Of a stretch of DNA of 60,005 nucleotides, positions 27,425 through 38,700 are shown piece by piece. Source of the stretch: Oscillospiraceae bacterium (GTDB lineage: Bacteria; Bacillota; Clostridia; Oscillospirales; CAG-272). The notes beneath the pieces are model-generated. The model had not been told where the DNA came from and did no database searches. It saw only the letters and a list, made by a program, of their open reading frames with translations. Location of the stretch: the NCBI GenBank assembly GCA_015065065.1, contig SVQX01000006.1:1-60005 (forward strand), given 5' to 3'. A program made the translations under genes and the position numbers. Position 1 is the stretch's first letter, and every line of letters begins with the position of its first letter.

Positions 27425-27488
27425 TACGTAATTTCACTCTCCAAACCATACACCTCTATGCACAAAAAAATAAAATATTAAAAAACAC

Positions 27489-27517
27489 TTGATTTGGAGG
27501 GGATTGTGTGGTATATT
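27489..27517 (+). promoter_or_regulatory. Probable promoter of the DtxR-family gene
   Basis: TTGATT (27489-27494) and TATATT (27512-27517) with 17-base spacing. The AT-rich stretch around the -10 box (TATATTATATATA) could also be an operator, but I see no clear DtxR-type box. Confidence 0.5.
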
Positions 27518-27560
27518 ATATATAGTAAGATGTCCAAAAATCACGAAAGGAGCGACGGCT

Positions 27561-27938
27561 GTGAGTAAAAGCAATATTCAGGAATCGGGCGAGATGTATC
27601 TTGAGAGCATTCTTGTTCTGAAGGGCAAGCTCGGGCAGGTGCGCTCCATTGACGTAGTGCATCACACGGGCTACTCCAAGCCCAGCATAAGTCGCGCCCT
27701 CGGTGTGCTTAAAGCCGACGGAATGGTGACAGTGGATGAAAACGGTTACATTGAGCTTACCGACGAGGGACGGGAGCATGCTACTAAGGTCTACGAGCGT
27801 CACCGCATCCTCTCTCTCTTTTTTGAGAGCATCGGAGTAAGCGCACCCGTCGCCGACAGCGACGCCTGCAAGGTGGAGCATGTTATAAGCGACGAAACGT
27901 TTGAGCGCATAAAGGCGCATATTTCGGACAAAAATTAA
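27561..27938 (+). CDS. DtxR/MntR-family metal-dependent transcriptional regulator
   Basis: The 125-aa protein has an N-terminal winged helix (about residues 8-65, with HHTGYSKPSISRALGVLK as the recognition region) and a short dimerisation/metal domain (about 70-125, with ERHRILSLFFESIGV and KVEHVISDETFERI). It lacks the C-terminal SH3-like domain, so it is closer to MntR-type members. GTG 27561 follows AAAGGAG (27546-27552). Its position 27 bases upstream of rubrerythrin links it to iron or oxidative-stress control; which metal it senses is not evident. Confidence 0.88.
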   Translation: MSKSNIQESGEMYLESILVLKGKLGQVRSIDVVHHTGYSKPSISRALGVLKADGMVTVDENGYIELTDEGREHATKVYERHRILSLFFESIGVSAPVADSDACKVEHVISDETFERIKAHISDKN

Positions 27939-27965
27939 ATTTATATATAAGAAAGGAACACAACC

Positions 27966-28502
27966 ATGCCAGAACTTAAGGGAACAAAAACAGAACAAAA
28001 TCTCAGAACCGCTTTTTCGGGAGAGAGCGAAGCAAGAAACAAGTACACCTACTTTGCATCCGTAGCTAAAAAGGAAGGCTACGAGCAGATCGCGGCTATT
28101 TTCGAGGCTACCGCCAACAACGAAAAGGAGCATGCAAAGATGTGGTTCAAGGAGCTGGGCGCTTTGGGCGATACCGCTGCCAATCTTCTTTCCGCCGCAG
28201 AGGGCGAGCATTACGAGTGGACGGATATGTACGACAGATTTGCCAAGGAAGCAGAGGAGGAGGGCTTTACCGCTCTTGCCATCAAATTCCGTATGGTAGC
28301 TGCTATTGAGAAGACTCACGAGGAGCGTTACCGCAAGCTGCTGAATAACGTAGAGATGAAGGCAGTGTTCGAGAAGGCGGAGATGACCATGTGGGAGTGC
28401 CGCAACTGCGGACACCTTGTTATGGGCAAGAAGGCGCCTCTCGTTTGCCCTGTTTGCGCTCATCCCCAGAGCTACTTTGAGGTAAGAAAAGAAAACTACT
28501 GA
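27966..28502 (+). CDS. rbr: Rubrerythrin
   Basis: The 178-aa protein reduces hydrogen peroxide in anaerobes using a diiron four-helix bundle and a rubredoxin-like domain. Iron-ligand motifs ESEARNKY (~19), [10 protein letters not shown] (~52) and [10 protein letters not shown] (~115) are present, followed by the rubredoxin-type CRNC (~146) and CPVC (~161). AAAGGAACAC precedes the ATG. It forms a likely two-gene unit with the DtxR-family regulator. Confidence 0.95.
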   Translation: MPELKGTKTEQNLRTAFSGESEARNKYTYFASVAKKEGYEQIAAIFEATANNEKEHAKMWFKELGALGDTAANLLSAAEGEHYEWTDMYDRFAKEAEEEGFTALAIKFRMVAAIEKTHEERYRKLLNNVEMKAVFEKAEMTMWECRNCGHLVMGKKAPLVCPVCAHPQSYFEVRKENY

Positions 28503-28503
28503 T

Positions 28504-28542
28504 AAAAAAGTCGCCGCAGAGAAATTCTGCGGCGACTTTTTT
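28504..28542. terminator. Bidirectional-type terminator after rubrerythrin
   Basis: A perfect 17-bp stem (28504-28520 with 28526-28542) with loop GAAAT, A-rich on the left and ending in TTTTTT on the right. It can stop rubrerythrin transcripts and, with the A-tract, transcripts from the other direction. Confidence 0.9.
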
Positions 28543-28570
28543 AATTGAAAATTGAAAGTTTAAAACGGAA

Positions 28571-28955
28571 AATTGATGAAGCTTTTCGCTTTGCGAAAAG
28601 CTTCATTTCATTGAAACGGGCGACCGCAGGCCGCCCTACGGTATAAAAATCTTTGTCTGAAAACAACCGAAAGCATCTCATTCACCGCGTAGGGGCGAAC
28701 TGTGTTCGCCCGAAACGCCGCAAAAATTATAGAAATGTTTTCGGCTGTCACCATCATGATCGTTTGGTGCGGTCTAAAGAATAAAGAATAAATAATAAAT
28801 ATCACAGTGGATAAGGGACCCACGGGGGTTATAGAGATGGCTCTTGTTGTAACCATCCAAACAAATTTAAACAAGAAAATTTGTCAGCAAAGTTCTTTGG
28901 ATCAAACCTTTCTTTCAAGAAAGGTTTGTGGGGTGTGGGGCGAAACCCCACATAA
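28571..28955. repeat. Structured intergenic repeat, copy A
   Basis: This sequence recurs at 39688-39968. Modules in order: GAAGCTTTTCGC/GCGAAAAGCTTC hairpin; a GGGCGACC-GCAGG-CGCCC hairpin; a near-identical 90-base stretch; GGGGCGAAC-TGT-GTTCGCCC hairpin; a ~100-base segment lacking in copy B (about 28752-28855); CAAACCTTTCTT/AAGAAAGGTTTG hairpin (28903-28928); GTGGGGC/GAAACCCCAC hairpin. It fills the space between the convergent rubrerythrin and nitrilase-GDPD genes. Confidence 0.8.
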
Positions 28956-28963
28956 ATAATAAA

Positions 28964-30568
28964 TCACTTCAATGCATTTGCAATAGTGAGATAGTCGTTT
29001 GTTAGGATGGTGTCGATACCCATGTTGCGGAAGGCGTGGGCTTCATCGGGGTCGTCAGACCAGAACACGTTGCAGAGTATGCCGTTTGCGTGGGCGGCAT
29101 CCACCGTTTCCTGCGTAAAATATGGCTTGTAGAGTTGGATCTTATACGCTCCGAGCGCTATTGCGCGGTTGACCATGGACATGGGGTCTTTGTTGCCGTC
29201 CCAGCCGAGGCAGACCTTCATGTCGGGAGCAAATTCACGCAGCTCCGTGACACGCTTGTCGTTTGATGTCATAAAGTACACGTGCTTTTCACAGTCGTAT
29301 TTTCTTATAAGCCCGACGATCTGCCGGAACATGGGGTTAACGTCACAGTCCCAGATCTTGACGTGGATATTCATAATGACTCTGCCCGCAAACTTTTGCA
29401 GTATCTCCTCGAAGGTGCAGATTTTCAGTCCCTTGAATTTGTCGCCGTGCTTTGCGCCGAAGTCAAGGGCGAGCAGCTCTCCGTAGGTGTGGTCGCATAT
29501 TTTACCCGTGCCGTTGCTGACTCGGTCAAGAGTGTCGTCGTGGCAAGAAACCAAAATGCCGTCCTTTGTTGACCAAAGATCAAATTCGATTTCCTCCGCC
29601 CCGAGTGCCACAGCCGCACCAAACGCAGGCAGTGTGTTCTCGGGAGCGACAGCGTTAAATCCGCGGTGAGCGCAGATGCGAGGGTAGGGCATGACGTCAT
29701 CAAATTTAACCACCGACGCGCCGCCGTTGCGGTAAAGCCAGGGGCGGCGTCCCTCCTCAATGTACTGATAGTGGGATTTGAGCGCACCCTTAAAGCCCGC
29801 CGCCTTGTAATATTTGGCGTGAGGATCAATGTCTGCTATCGCAATACCCACACGGCTCTTCATATCCTCGATAACAGTTCCGTCGGGGGCAATAATGCAG
29901 CTGCAGCCGCATATTTCGGAGTCCTCGCCGAGAGAAACTGCGGAGCGCACAAGGTAAGCATTTGTGTTGTAGCAAAGGAAGCGGTTGATGATGGAAAGCG
30001 CCTCGTGAGTGTCGGTGCGCTGGTGAGAGCAACCGATAATAATATCTACATCTTTGCGCGCAAGGGGAGCGAAATTCTCATAGAAATAAAAATCGTAGCA
30101 GGTCATAAAGCCGAAGCGGATACCTTCAAGCTCGACGACATAAGGCTCTGCAAAATCGTAGCTGTAGCCGACATCAAGCTCGTTTCCGCCCTGCGCCTCC
30201 GTTTTGACCTCGCTGGGGGCGGGATGAGCCTTGAAATATTTGCCCACGCAATTTCCCTGTCTGTCAAGCACGTGAGTAGTGTTGCGCAAGCCGCTCGCCG
30301 TCCGCTCTGCCGCATTGACGCAAACGATAGCGTTGCATCTGCGGGCGGTGTCTTTCGCCTTTTGTATGATGTCGTCGTTATATTTTGCAACCATGGCGTG
30401 ATAGTTCGCTTTTGACGACTGATCCGCAGGCACGTCGCTGTATTCGGGCAGAACGATAAGGTCAAGGCTGTCGTCGCACTTGTCAATAAGAGCGACCATC
30501 TCGTCATAGCAACGGGCGGTGTCTTTTTCATTAAAAGAATAATAAGGCTGAATTATTGCAACTTTCAT
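28964..30568 (-). CDS. Fusion of a nitrilase-superfamily amidohydrolase and a glycerophosphodiester phosphodiesterase
   Basis: The 534-aa protein has two catalytic domains. Residues 1 to about 265 are a carbon-nitrogen hydrolase with a complete triad: E42 (LPEYS), K113 (FKAHP) and C157 (MTCYD). Residues about 290-534 are a GDPD with H301-R302-G303, PEN (309-311), EFD (328-330) and H343 (SCHDDTLDR). AAGGAAGG lies upstream of the ATG on the minus strand. No signal peptide is seen, so it is probably cytoplasmic. A combined role in amide-linked glycerophospho-lipid or headgroup breakdown is an inference; the substrate is unknown. Confidence 0.9.
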   Translation of the reverse strand: MKVAIIQPYYSFNEKDTARCYDEMVALIDKCDDSLDLIVLPEYSDVPADQSSKANYHAMVAKYNDDIIQKAKDTARRCNAIVCVNAAERTASGLRNTTHVLDRQGNCVGKYFKAHPAPSEVKTEAQGGNELDVGYSYDFAEPYVVELEGIRFGFMTCYDFYFYENFAPLARKDVDIIIGCSHQRTDTHEALSIINRFLCYNTNAYLVRSAVSLGEDSEICGCSCIIAPDGTVIEDMKSRVGIAIADIDPHAKYYKAAGFKGALKSHYQYIEEGRRPWLYRNGGASVVKFDDVMPYPRICAHRGFNAVAPENTLPAFGAAVALGAEEIEFDLWSTKDGILVSCHDDTLDRVSNGTGKICDHTYGELLALDFGAKHGDKFKGLKICTFEEILQKFAGRVIMNIHVKIWDCDVNPMFRQIVGLIRKYDCEKHVYFMTSNDKRVTELREFAPDMKVCLGWDGNKDPMSMVNRAIALGAYKIQLYKPYFTQETVDAAHANGILCNVFWSDDPDEAHAFRNMGIDTILTNDYLTIANALK

Positions 30569-30602
30569 AAGCTACCTTCCTTGAAATATGTTTTGTGCAT
30601 AT

Positions 30603-30631
30603 ATTGTAGCACATTTTGACCGAAATGTAAA
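30603..30631 (-). promoter_or_regulatory. Promoter of the nitrilase-GDPD gene
   Basis: On the minus strand TTTACA (30631-30626) and TACAAT (30608-30603) are separated by 17 bases and lie about 35 bases before the ATG. Confidence 0.65.
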
Positions 30632-30652
30632 GGGGAGGGAAAAATTTGAAAC

Positions 30653-30692
30653 AAAAAGCAGGCCACGGGGTGAGAGCCGTGTCCTGCTTTTT
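30653..30692 (-). terminator. Terminator after rpsT
   Basis: AAAAAGCAGG (30653-30662) pairs with CCTGCTTTTT (30683-30692), with an inner CACGG/CCGTG helix. Read on the minus strand, it ends rpsT transcripts with a U-tract. Confidence 0.8.
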
Positions 30693-30742
30693 TGGCGTGC
30701 CGCGGGCTGCCAGGCTATGTGCGGCGACGTACCTTATGAATT

Positions 30743-31009
30743 TTAGGCGTTCAGTGCGTTGAGCGCCTTTGTAAACTCGCTCTTTTTGTGAGCTGCGCAG
30801 TTCTTATGAATGATGCCCTTGGAAGCAGCCATATCGATCTTCTTTACAGCAACGCGGTAAAGCTCCTGAGCAGCAGCGGTATCGCCTGCCGCGAGAGCAG
30901 CCTGATACTTCTTTATGTCAGTCTTGAGCTGCGAGCGGAACATCTTGTTCTGAAGAGTCTTGGTGCGAATGACCTTAACACGCTTCTTTGCAGACTTAAT
31001 ATTCGGCAT
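30743..31009 (-). CDS. rpsT: 30S ribosomal protein S20
   Basis: S20 binds 16S rRNA early in 30S assembly. The 88-aa product starts PNIKSAKKRVKVI and ends AALNALNA-like (TKALNALNA), both standard. I chose the ATG at 31009 because the ribosome binding site AGGAGG (31024-31019) lies 9 bases before it; an ATG three codons upstream touches that site. The gene stands alone with its own promoter and terminator. Confidence 0.97.
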   Translation of the reverse strand: MPNIKSAKKRVKVIRTKTLQNKMFRSQLKTDIKKYQAALAAGDTAAAQELYRVAVKKIDMAASKGIIHKNCAAHKKSEFTKALNALNA

Positions 31010-31099
31010 TGAATTCAACCTCCTGTTAGAATAATGATTCTATGCTCAAACCAAACCTCATATGAGAGGGTATGCGGTCAGGCTCACATATACCCCTAT

Positions 31100-31128
31100 A
31101 TCATAACACAAAATTTTTCAAATTGCAA
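31100..31128 (-). promoter_or_regulatory. Promoter of rpsT
   Basis: On the minus strand TTGCAA (31128-31123) and TATGAT (31105-31100) are spaced by 17 bases. The leader is about 85 nt and contains a possible GAGGGTATGCGG...ATACCC hairpin. Confidence 0.6.
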
Positions 31129-31338
31129 GAGCTAATTTCAATTTTTTTGAAAAATTTATCACAAAAATTTCGACAGAGCAGGGCGGCTTTTTGCCTTTTA
31201 ATACTAAAAAAGCACCTCAAATGCCGTTTTTGACGGTTTGGTTTGAGAAAAAACGCCTTTTTGAGCGGCTTTGAGGGTGAATTTTTTGATGAAAAGTGAC
31301 AAAGGTAAAAAAAATTAAAAAATAATGCAGAAAAACAC
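31129..31338. other. AT-rich spacer between divergent rpsT and rpoB promoters
   Basis: About 210 bases of AT-rich DNA with runs of A and T and no convincing gene, hairpin or further promoter. It could act as an upstream (UP-like) region for the rpoB promoter. Confidence 0.4.
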
Positions 31339-31367
31339 TTGACAAGGCTTGTTTTATGTGATAAAAT
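31339..31367 (+). promoter_or_regulatory. Promoter of rpoBC
   Basis: TTGACA (31339-31344) and TAAAAT (31362-31367) with 17-base spacing. No ribosomal stalk genes (rplJ, rplL) lie upstream, so rpoBC has its own promoter here. Confidence 0.75.
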
Positions 31368-31371
31368 AGTA

Positions 31372-31690
31372 AGCTGAATTATAATCGCTTGCAGTATGGG
31401 CATTTTTCCCTTTGGAGTACCCTTTACTGTCAAAAAGCGGTTCGTACTTGTATAATTTGACGAAAGATTTTTTTGCGTTTTGTGCTTTTTGCCGAGGCAA
31501 GAAGGGAAGGCGGCGGCGTTTGGCTGCTACCGAGGCGTTTGAAGCGTCCTTCAGCGTTGCGCTGATGAGGTAGCCACCCGTTTGAAGCGGGGGTCGGGGG
31601 CTTAGCTGTCCGAAATTCGTGTCGGGCAAGCGCGGACGGAAAGAGTCGGAGTCTTATCCACAAGCGCCCCAAGCGTTCAAAATAATTGAT
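31372..31690 (+). other. Long untranslated leader of rpoB
   Basis: About 330 bases separate the promoter from the rpoB start. There is no credible gene. Short hairpins are visible, such as CAGCG-TTG-CGCTG (31550-31562) and a C/G-rich one (CCCG...CGGG) near 31577-31591. The leader may carry post-transcriptional control of beta synthesis. I cannot assign a known motif. Confidence 0.4.
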
Positions 31691-31705
31691 AGGAGTGGTT
31701 ATTTA

Positions 31706-34700
31706 ATGATCAATCTTAAGGATCAACGCCTTGGCGAAAATACGAGAAAATCGTTTTCGCGCACTCGCTTTAACCTTGAGCTTCCCAATCTGGTCGAAAT
31801 CCAGACAAAATCCTATAAGTGGTTTTTGGAGGAAGGACTTACCGAGGTTTTGCACGAGGTTTCTCCCATTACAGACTTTTCGGGAAATCTGCTTATCGAG
31901 TTCGTGTCCTATTCGCTGGATGCGAAGCCTAAGTATCCCGTTGAGGAGTGTAAGGAAAGAGATGTAAACTACGCAGCTCCCCTGAAGGTAAACGTGCGTC
32001 TGACCAACAAGCAGACGGGCGAGGTAAAGGAGACCGACGTATTCATGGGTGAATTCCCCCTGATGACCGAAACTGGAACCTTCGTTATCAACGGAGCAGA
32101 GCGTGTAATCGTTTCCCAGCTTATCCGTTCCCCCGGCATGTATTACGCTTCCGAGATCGACAAGACAGGTAAGCGCACCTACGCCGCAACCGTAATTCCT
32201 TACCGCGGCGCATGGCTTGAATACGAAACCGATATCAACGGCGTTATGTACGTCCGTATCGACAAAAACCGCAAGGTACCCGTTACCATGTTCATCCGCG
32301 CGCTCGGACTTGAGAGCCGCGAGGACGTTTACGCGGTGCTTGGCGAGGACGACAGACTCAAGATCACCTTCGAAAAGGATGAGTGCGAGGCTCTGGCTCT
32401 TGCAAATCATACCTCCGCGCACGTTGAAGCGCTCAAGGAGATCTACAAAAAGCTCCGCCCCGGTGAGCCTCCCTTGGTTGAGTCCGCAGAGCTGCTGCTC
32501 AACAACTATTTCTTTGATGCAAAGCGTTACGACATAGCTCCGGTAGGACGCTATAAGTTCGATAAGAAGCTGGCTATCCACAGCCGAATCGCAGATAAGA
32601 CTCTTGCCGCTGATGTTATCTCTCCCTTGACGGGCGAGGTGCTTTACGAGGCAGGCACTTATCTTACCTACGACATGGCGCTTGCGGTGGAAAGAGCGGG
32701 CGTAAACACCGTCGACCTCATAATGGAGGACGGTAAGACGGTGGTAAGAGTGCTGTCCAACAACACCTTGGAGCCCGAATACATCCTTGGCTACGACCTT
32801 GCCGACTGCGGCGTTAAGGAAAGAGTCAAGGTTCCCGTGCTGCTTGAAATCGCAGAGGCGGCAGAGGGCGACGTTGATACCCTCAAGGCTATGGTCAAGG
32901 CTCGCATGGCTGAGCTTTGCCCCAAGCACATCACTAAGGACGATATTTTTGCATCTATCAACTATATGCTGGGTCTTGCTCACGACGTGGGCCGTGTGGA
33001 CGATATCGACCACCTTGGCAACCGCCGTATCCGTTCTGTCGGCGAGCAGCTCCAGAACCAGATGCGTATCGGCTTTGTCCGTATGGAAAAGATCATCAAG
33101 GAGCGTATGACAACGCAGGATAACGATAAGCTGACTCCTCAGGCGCTTATCAATATCCGTCCCGTTGCAACCGTTATCCGTGAGTTCTTCGGTTCTTCTC
33201 AGCTTTCTCAGTTTATGGACCAGAACAACCCTCTGGCAGAGCTGACTCATAAGAGAAGACTCTCCGCACTCGGTCCCGGCGGTCTTTCCCGTGACCGTGC
33301 ATCCTTCGATGTTCGTGACGTACACTATACCCATTACGGTAGAATGTGTCCTATCGAAACGCCCGAAGGTCCTAATATCGGTCTTATCTCCTACCTTACC
33401 ACCTACGCGCGCATCAGTGATTACGGATTTATCGAAGCGCCCTACCGCCGCGTAGATAAGGAAAAGGGAATAGTTACCGACGAGGTGGTATATATGACCG
33501 CCGACGTTGAGGATAAATATATCGTTGCTCAGGGTAACGAGCCGCTGGACGAGGAAGGACACTTCATCAACAGCAAGGTAACCGCTCGTGAGAGAACCGA
33601 GATCGCATCTATCGACGCATCCAAGATCGACTTCATGGACGTATCTCCTAAGATGGTAGTTTCGGTTGCTACCGCTATGATCCCCTTCCTTGAGAACGAC
33701 GATAACTCCCGTGCGCTCATGGGTGCGAACATGCAGAAGCAAGCAGTTCCGCTTATGGTCACCGACAGTCCTATCGTCGGAACGGGTATGGAATACAAGG
33801 CAGCCGTTGACTCGGGCGTCGTAGTCGTTGCAAATAACGCGGGCTACGTTGAACGCGTTGAGGCTGACAAGATCGTTATCGCGCAGGAGGACGGCGCGAA
33901 GGACGTTTATACGCTCCGCAAGTTCAAGCGTACCAACCAGGGCACTTGCTTCAACCAGCGCCCCATAGTTCGCAAGGGACAAAAGGTGGAGGCAGGTCAG
34001 GTTATCGCCGACGGTCCTGCAACCTCCCGCGGAGAAATTTCGCTTGGTAAGAACGCTCTTATCGGATTTATGACCTGGGAGGGTTATAACTACGAGGACG
34101 CGGTGCTTCTCAACGAAAGACTTGTAAGAGAAGACGTTTATACGTCCCTGCATATTGAGGAATATTCTCACGAGGCAAGAGATACCAAGCTCGGCCCGGA
34201 GGAGATCACAAGAGAGATTCCCAACGTAGGTGAGGACGTTCTGAAGGACCTTAACGCAGACGGTATCGTTAAGAAGGGTACCGAGGTGCGCTCGGGTGAC
34301 ATTCTCGTAGGTAAGATCACTCCTAAGGGAGAAACCGAGCTTACCGCCGAGGAAAGACTGCTCCGCGCTATTTTCGGCGAGAAGGCAAGAGAGGTTCGTG
34401 ATACCTCGCTGCGTCTGCCTCACGGAGAGACGGGTGTCGTTGTTGACGTCCGCGTATTCTCCCGCGAGACCGGCGACGAGCTTCCCGCAGGCGTTAATAA
34501 GGTAGTTAAGGTTTATATCGCACAGAAGAGAAAAATATCCGTCGGAGATAAGATGGCGGGACGTCACGGTAACAAGGGTGTCGTTTCACGTATTCTTCCT
34601 CCCGAGGATATGCCCTTCCTGCCCGACGGTACTCCTCTGGATATCGTGCTTAACCCTCTGGGCGTTCCTTCCCGAATGAATATCGGTCAGGTGCTTGAGG

Positions 34701-35632
34701 TGCATCTCGGTATCGCTTCCAGACGTCTTGGCTGGAAGATCATGACCCCCGTATTCGACGGCGCAAACGAAAAGGACATCAGCGAGTGCCTGCGCATGGC
34801 AGGTTACAGCCGTAACCTGTTTGCGGGCGAGAATCCCGAGGGTAAGGAGCTGTTTGAGGAGATCGTAAACGAGGACGGCGAGAAGGATTACCGCCTGCTC
34901 ACTCCCGAGGAGAGAGCTAACCCCGAGTATATCGAATCACTCCGCGTAGCGGATAAGCTCCGCTTGTTTGACGGTAAGACGGTGCTTTACGACGGACGCA
35001 CGGGCGAGCCCTTTGACAACCCCGTAACCGTAGGTATCATGTACTACCTCAAGCTTCACCATCTGGTAGATGATAAGATCCACGCGCGCTCCAACGGTCC
35101 TTACTCACTGGTAACCCAGCAGCCTCTCGGCGGTAAGGCACAGTTCGGTGGACAGCGCTTCGGAGAAATGGAGGTATGGGCGCTGGAGGCTTACGGCGCA
35201 GCATACACTCTGCAGGAGATCCTGACAGTCAAGTCTGACGATATCACAGGTCGCCGTAAGGCTTACGAGGCTATCATCAAGGGACAGAACATTCCCACTC
35301 CGGGTGTTCCCGAGTCCTTCAAGGTGCTTGTTAAGGAGCTTCAGGCTCTGGCACTTGATATCCGTGTGCTTGACCAGAACGGCAAGGAGATCGAGCTGTC
35401 TACGCTTTGCAACGAAGACGAGCCTCAGGTCTACCGCCGCAAGACTCCCGACTTCAAGGCTACCGCGTATGACGATGACGATATCGACAGCGCAGTAGGA
35501 CAGAGTGTTGAGACCGACGAGTTCGCGGACGCATTTATGATGCAGGACGAGAACGGCGACGCACTTGACGAAGTGATCGACGACATTTTCTCCGACGACG
35601 AGAACATCGGCGCGGATTACGACGAAGAATAA
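31706..35632 (+). CDS. rpoB: RNA polymerase beta subunit
   Basis: The 1308-aa beta subunit contains the rifampicin region with wild-type-like residues ([18 protein letters not shown], then [11 protein letters not shown]), the [10 protein letters not shown] active-site block and the C-terminal [12 protein letters not shown] segment. I chose ATG 31706, preceded by AGGAGTGG (31691), over an in-frame ATG 29 codons upstream in the leader. The C-terminus has an acidic tail (DDDDIDS and further Asp/Glu-rich sequence), common in Clostridia. rpoC follows 78 bases later. Confidence 0.98.
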   Translation: MINLKDQRLGENTRKSFSRTRFNLELPNLVEIQTKSYKWFLEEGLTEVLHEVSPITDFSGNLLIEFVSYSLDAKPKYPVEECKERDVNYAAPLKVNVRLTNKQTGEVKETDVFMGEFPLMTETGTFVINGAERVIVSQLIRSPGMYYASEIDKTGKRTYAATVIPYRGAWLEYETDINGVMYVRIDKNRKVPVTMFIRALGLESREDVYAVLGEDDRLKITFEKDECEALALANHTSAHVEALKEIYKKLRPGEPPLVESAELLLNNYFFDAKRYDIAPVGRYKFDKKLAIHSRIADKTLAADVISPLTGEVLYEAGTYLTYDMALAVERAGVNTVDLIMEDGKTVVRVLSNNTLEPEYILGYDLADCGVKERVKVPVLLEIAEAAEGDVDTLKAMVKARMAELCPKHITKDDIFASINYMLGLAHDVGRVDDIDHLGNRRIRSVGEQLQNQMRIGFVRMEKIIKERMTTQDNDKLTPQALINIRPVATVIREFFGSSQLSQFMDQNNPLAELTHKRRLSALGPGGLSRDRASFDVRDVHYTHYGRMCPIETPEGPNIGLISYLTTYARISDYGFIEAPYRRVDKEKGIVTDEVVYMTADVEDKYIVAQGNEPLDEEGHFINSKVTARERTEIASIDASKIDFMDVSPKMVVSVATAMIPFLENDDNSRALMGANMQKQAVPLMVTDSPIVGTGMEYKAAVDSGVVVVANNAGYVERVEADKIVIAQEDGAKDVYTLRKFKRTNQGTCFNQRPIVRKGQKVEAGQVIADGPATSRGEISLGKNALIGFMTWEGYNYEDAVLLNERLVREDVYTSLHIEEYSHEARDTKLGPEEITREIPNVGEDVLKDLNADGIVKKGTEVRSGDILVGKITPKGETELTAEERLLRAIFGEKAREVRDTSLRLPHGETGVVVDVRVFSRETGDELPAGVNKVVKVYIAQKRKISVGDKMAGRHGNKGVVSRILPPEDMPFLPDGTPLDIVLNPLGVPSRMNIGQVLEVHLGIASRRLGWKIMTPVFDGANEKDISECLRMAGYSRNLFAGENPEGKELFEEIVNEDGEKDYRLLTPEERANPEYIESLRVADKLRLFDGKTVLYDGRTGEPFDNPVTVGIMYYLKLHHLVDDKIHARSNGPYSLVTQQPLGGKAQFGGQRFGEMEVWALEAYGAAYTLQEILTVKSDDITGRRKAYEAIIKGQNIPTPGVPESFKVLVKELQALALDIRVLDQNGKEIELSTLCNEDEPQVYRRKTPDFKATAYDDDDIDSAVGQSVETDEFADAFMMQDENGDALDEVIDDIFSDDENIGADYDEE

Positions 35633-35710
35633 TTTTCAACCACACGCACACCTCCGCGCGACACGCGCGCGGAGAGTGCGAATTTATGAAAACAGATTAG
35701 GAGAACAACT

Positions 35711-38700
35711 GTGGAGCGTAGTGAATTTTCATCCATAAAAATCGGTTTGGCATCTCCGGAAATGATTAGAGAGTGGTCCTACGGCGAGGTGACAAAGCCC
35801 GAAACCATAAACTACCGTACCCTGAAGGCTGAGATCGGCGGACTTTTCTGCGAGCGTATCTTCGGCCCGACAAAGGACGGCGCTTGTATGTGCGGAAAGT
35901 ATAAGAATTCCCACAGCAAGGAGATCATCAAGTGCGAGAAGTGCGGCGTTGACGTAACCACCAAGAAGGTGCGCCGTGAGCGCATGGGACATATCGAGCT
36001 TGCGAGCCCCGTATCGCACATCTGGTATTTTAAGGCTATTCCATCGAGAATGGCATTGGTGCTTGACATTTCCCCCAAGCAGCTTGAGCAGGTGCTTTAC
36101 TTTGCGGAAAACGTAGTAGTAGATCCAGGCACAACGCCTCTTGCTTCGGGAATGGTGCTTACCGAAAAGCAGTATATGGAATACCGCGAGATGTACGGCA
36201 ACGAGTTCCGCGTAGGAATGGGTGCCGAGGCTATTAAGGAGCTTCTCGCAAAAATCGATATAAACGAGCTTTCCGAGCAGCTCAAGAGCGAGCTGACAAC
36301 GGCAACGGGACAGAAGAAGACGCGCCTTATCAAGCGCCTTGAGGTAGTAGAGGCATTCCGCACCTCCGGCAATAAGCTGGAGTGGATGATCCTTGATGCC
36401 ATTCCCGTATTGCCCCCCGATATCCGACCCATGGTACAGCTTGACGGCGGACGTTTCGCGTCCTCCGACCTCAATGAGCTTTACCGCAGAGTCATCAGCA
36501 GAAATAACCGTCTTAACAAGCTTATGGAGATCCATACGCCCGATATCGTTATCCGTAACGAGAAGCGTATGCTTCAGGAGGCTGTTGACGCCCTTATCGA
36601 TAACGGCAGACGCGGAAAGCCGGTAACCGGTCCTTCCAACCGTCCTCTCAAATCTCTGTCCGAAATGCTCAGAGGTAAGCAGGGACGCTTCCGTCAGAAC
36701 CTTCTGGGTAAGCGTGTAGACTACTCGGGACGTTCCGTTATCGTAGTAGGTCCTTCCCTCAAGATCTATCAGTGCGGTCTGCCTAAGGAGATGGCGCTGG
36801 AGCTGTTCAAGCCCTTCGTTGTAAAGCGTCTTGTTGAGATCGGCAAGGCGACCAACGTAAAGGACGCACAGAAGAAGATCGAAAGAGTTTATCCCGAGGT
36901 TTGGGACGCACTTGAAAACGTAATCAAGGAGCATCCCGTGCTTCTGAACCGTGCGCCTACACTTCACCGTCTGTCCATTCAGGCATTCGAGCCTGTGCTG
37001 GTAGAGGGTAGAGCAATAAAGCTGCATCCGCTGGTATGTACCGCATTCAACGCGGACTTCGACGGCGACCAGATGCCCGTACACGTTCCGCTTTCCGCAG
37101 AGGCGCAGGCTGAGGCAAGATTCCTTATGCTCTCCGCAAACAACCTGCTCAAGCCTGTGGACGGTAAGGCTGTTACCATTCCTACGCAGGATATGATCCT
37201 CGGATCCTACTACCTGACTATGGAAAAGGACGGCGAGCCGGGCGAGGGTCGTGCATTCCGCGACTTCGACGAGGCTATGATGGCATATGCCAACGGTCAG
37301 CTTGGTTTGCACGCAAAGATCAAGGTAAGAGTCAGCCGCACCTTCGATGTTGTTGACGAGGAGAGCGGAGAAGTCAAGAAGGTAGAGAGAACAAGCGTTA
37401 TCACCACTACTCTCGGTCGTCTTATCTTTAACCAGCCTCTGCCTCAGGACCTTGGCTTCGTTGATCGCACAAAGCCCGAAAACGACTTCGTGCTTGAGGT
37501 TGAGTTCGTTGTAAAGAAGAAGCAGCTCGGTCAGATCATTGACCGCTGCATCAAGGCACACGGAACTGCCGTTTGTGCAAATATGCTTGACGATATCAAG
37601 GCGATGGGATACAAGTATTCCACTCGCGCCTCCTTCTCCATCTCGGTTTACGATATGACTATTCCTACCGAGAAGAAGGGCTACCTTGACGAGGCACAGA
37701 AGCGGGTCGACGTTATCACCCGTCACTTTATGCGCGGTGAGCTGTCCGAGGAGGAGCGTTACCAGGCTGTAATCAAGATCTGGAACGAAACCACCGACAA
37801 CGTAACGGGCGCACTCAACGGCTCGTTCAGCAACTTCAACCCGATCAAGATCATGGCGGACTCCGGTGCGCGTGGATCTATGACACAGATGCGTCAGCTC
37901 GCAGGTATGCGCGGACTTATGTTTGCTACCAACGGTAAGACCATGGAGCTTCCTATCAAGTCCAACTTCCGCGAGGGTCTTAATATCACCGAGTACTTCA
38001 TGGGTGCCCGTTCCTCCCGTAAGTCGCTGTCGGATACCGCGCTTCGTACCGCAGACTCCGGATACCTTACCAGACGTCTTGTTGACGTATCTCAGGAGGT
38101 CATTATCCGCGAGATCAAGTGCGATACCACCAAGGGCGCATGGGTCAACGACGTTATCGACGAAAAGGATAAGAACGTGCTTGAGCCTCTGCAGGATAGA
38201 ATCGTCGGCAGATTTACCATTGGCGACGTAGTAGATCCCACAACGGGCGAGGTTATCGTTCCTGATGACACCATGATCAGCGACGATATGGCAAACGCTA
38301 TCGTCAAGGCAGGTATCACTCAGGTTTATATCCGTACCGCTATCCAGTGTCACGCAAGACACGGTATCTGCGCTCACTGCTACGGTGCAGACCTTGCATC
38401 CGGTAAGCTTGTAAGTGTAGGTGAGGCTGTAGGTATTATCGCGGCTCAGTCTATCGGTGAGCCCGGTACTCAGCTTACCATGAGAACCTTCCACTCGGGC
38501 GGTGTTGCAGGCTCGGATATTACTCAGGGTCTTCCCAGAGTTGAAGAGCTGTTTGAAGCACGCGCTCCCAAGAAGGCGGCTGTTATGTCCGAGTACGAGG
38601 GAACTGCGTATATTCAGAGCAATCCCGACGTTCCCGGCATGAACGACGTGACCGTGCACGACGCTATGAACGTAGAGCTTGCTAAGTATAACATTCCTTA

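Larger units (their letters stand above)
26825..27488. other. Hairpin-dense noncoding region
   Basis: About 660 bases with no credible gene; the longest open frame (26897-27298) has no ribosome binding site and simply reads across hairpins. The region holds a chain of inverted repeats: a long imperfect one at 26882-26960, then stems at 27186-27216, 27241-27286, 27303-27337, 27348-27371 and 27398-27424. None is followed by a U-tract like that of an ordinary terminator. It may be a cluster of nonautonomous hairpin repeats. Confidence 0.6.
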
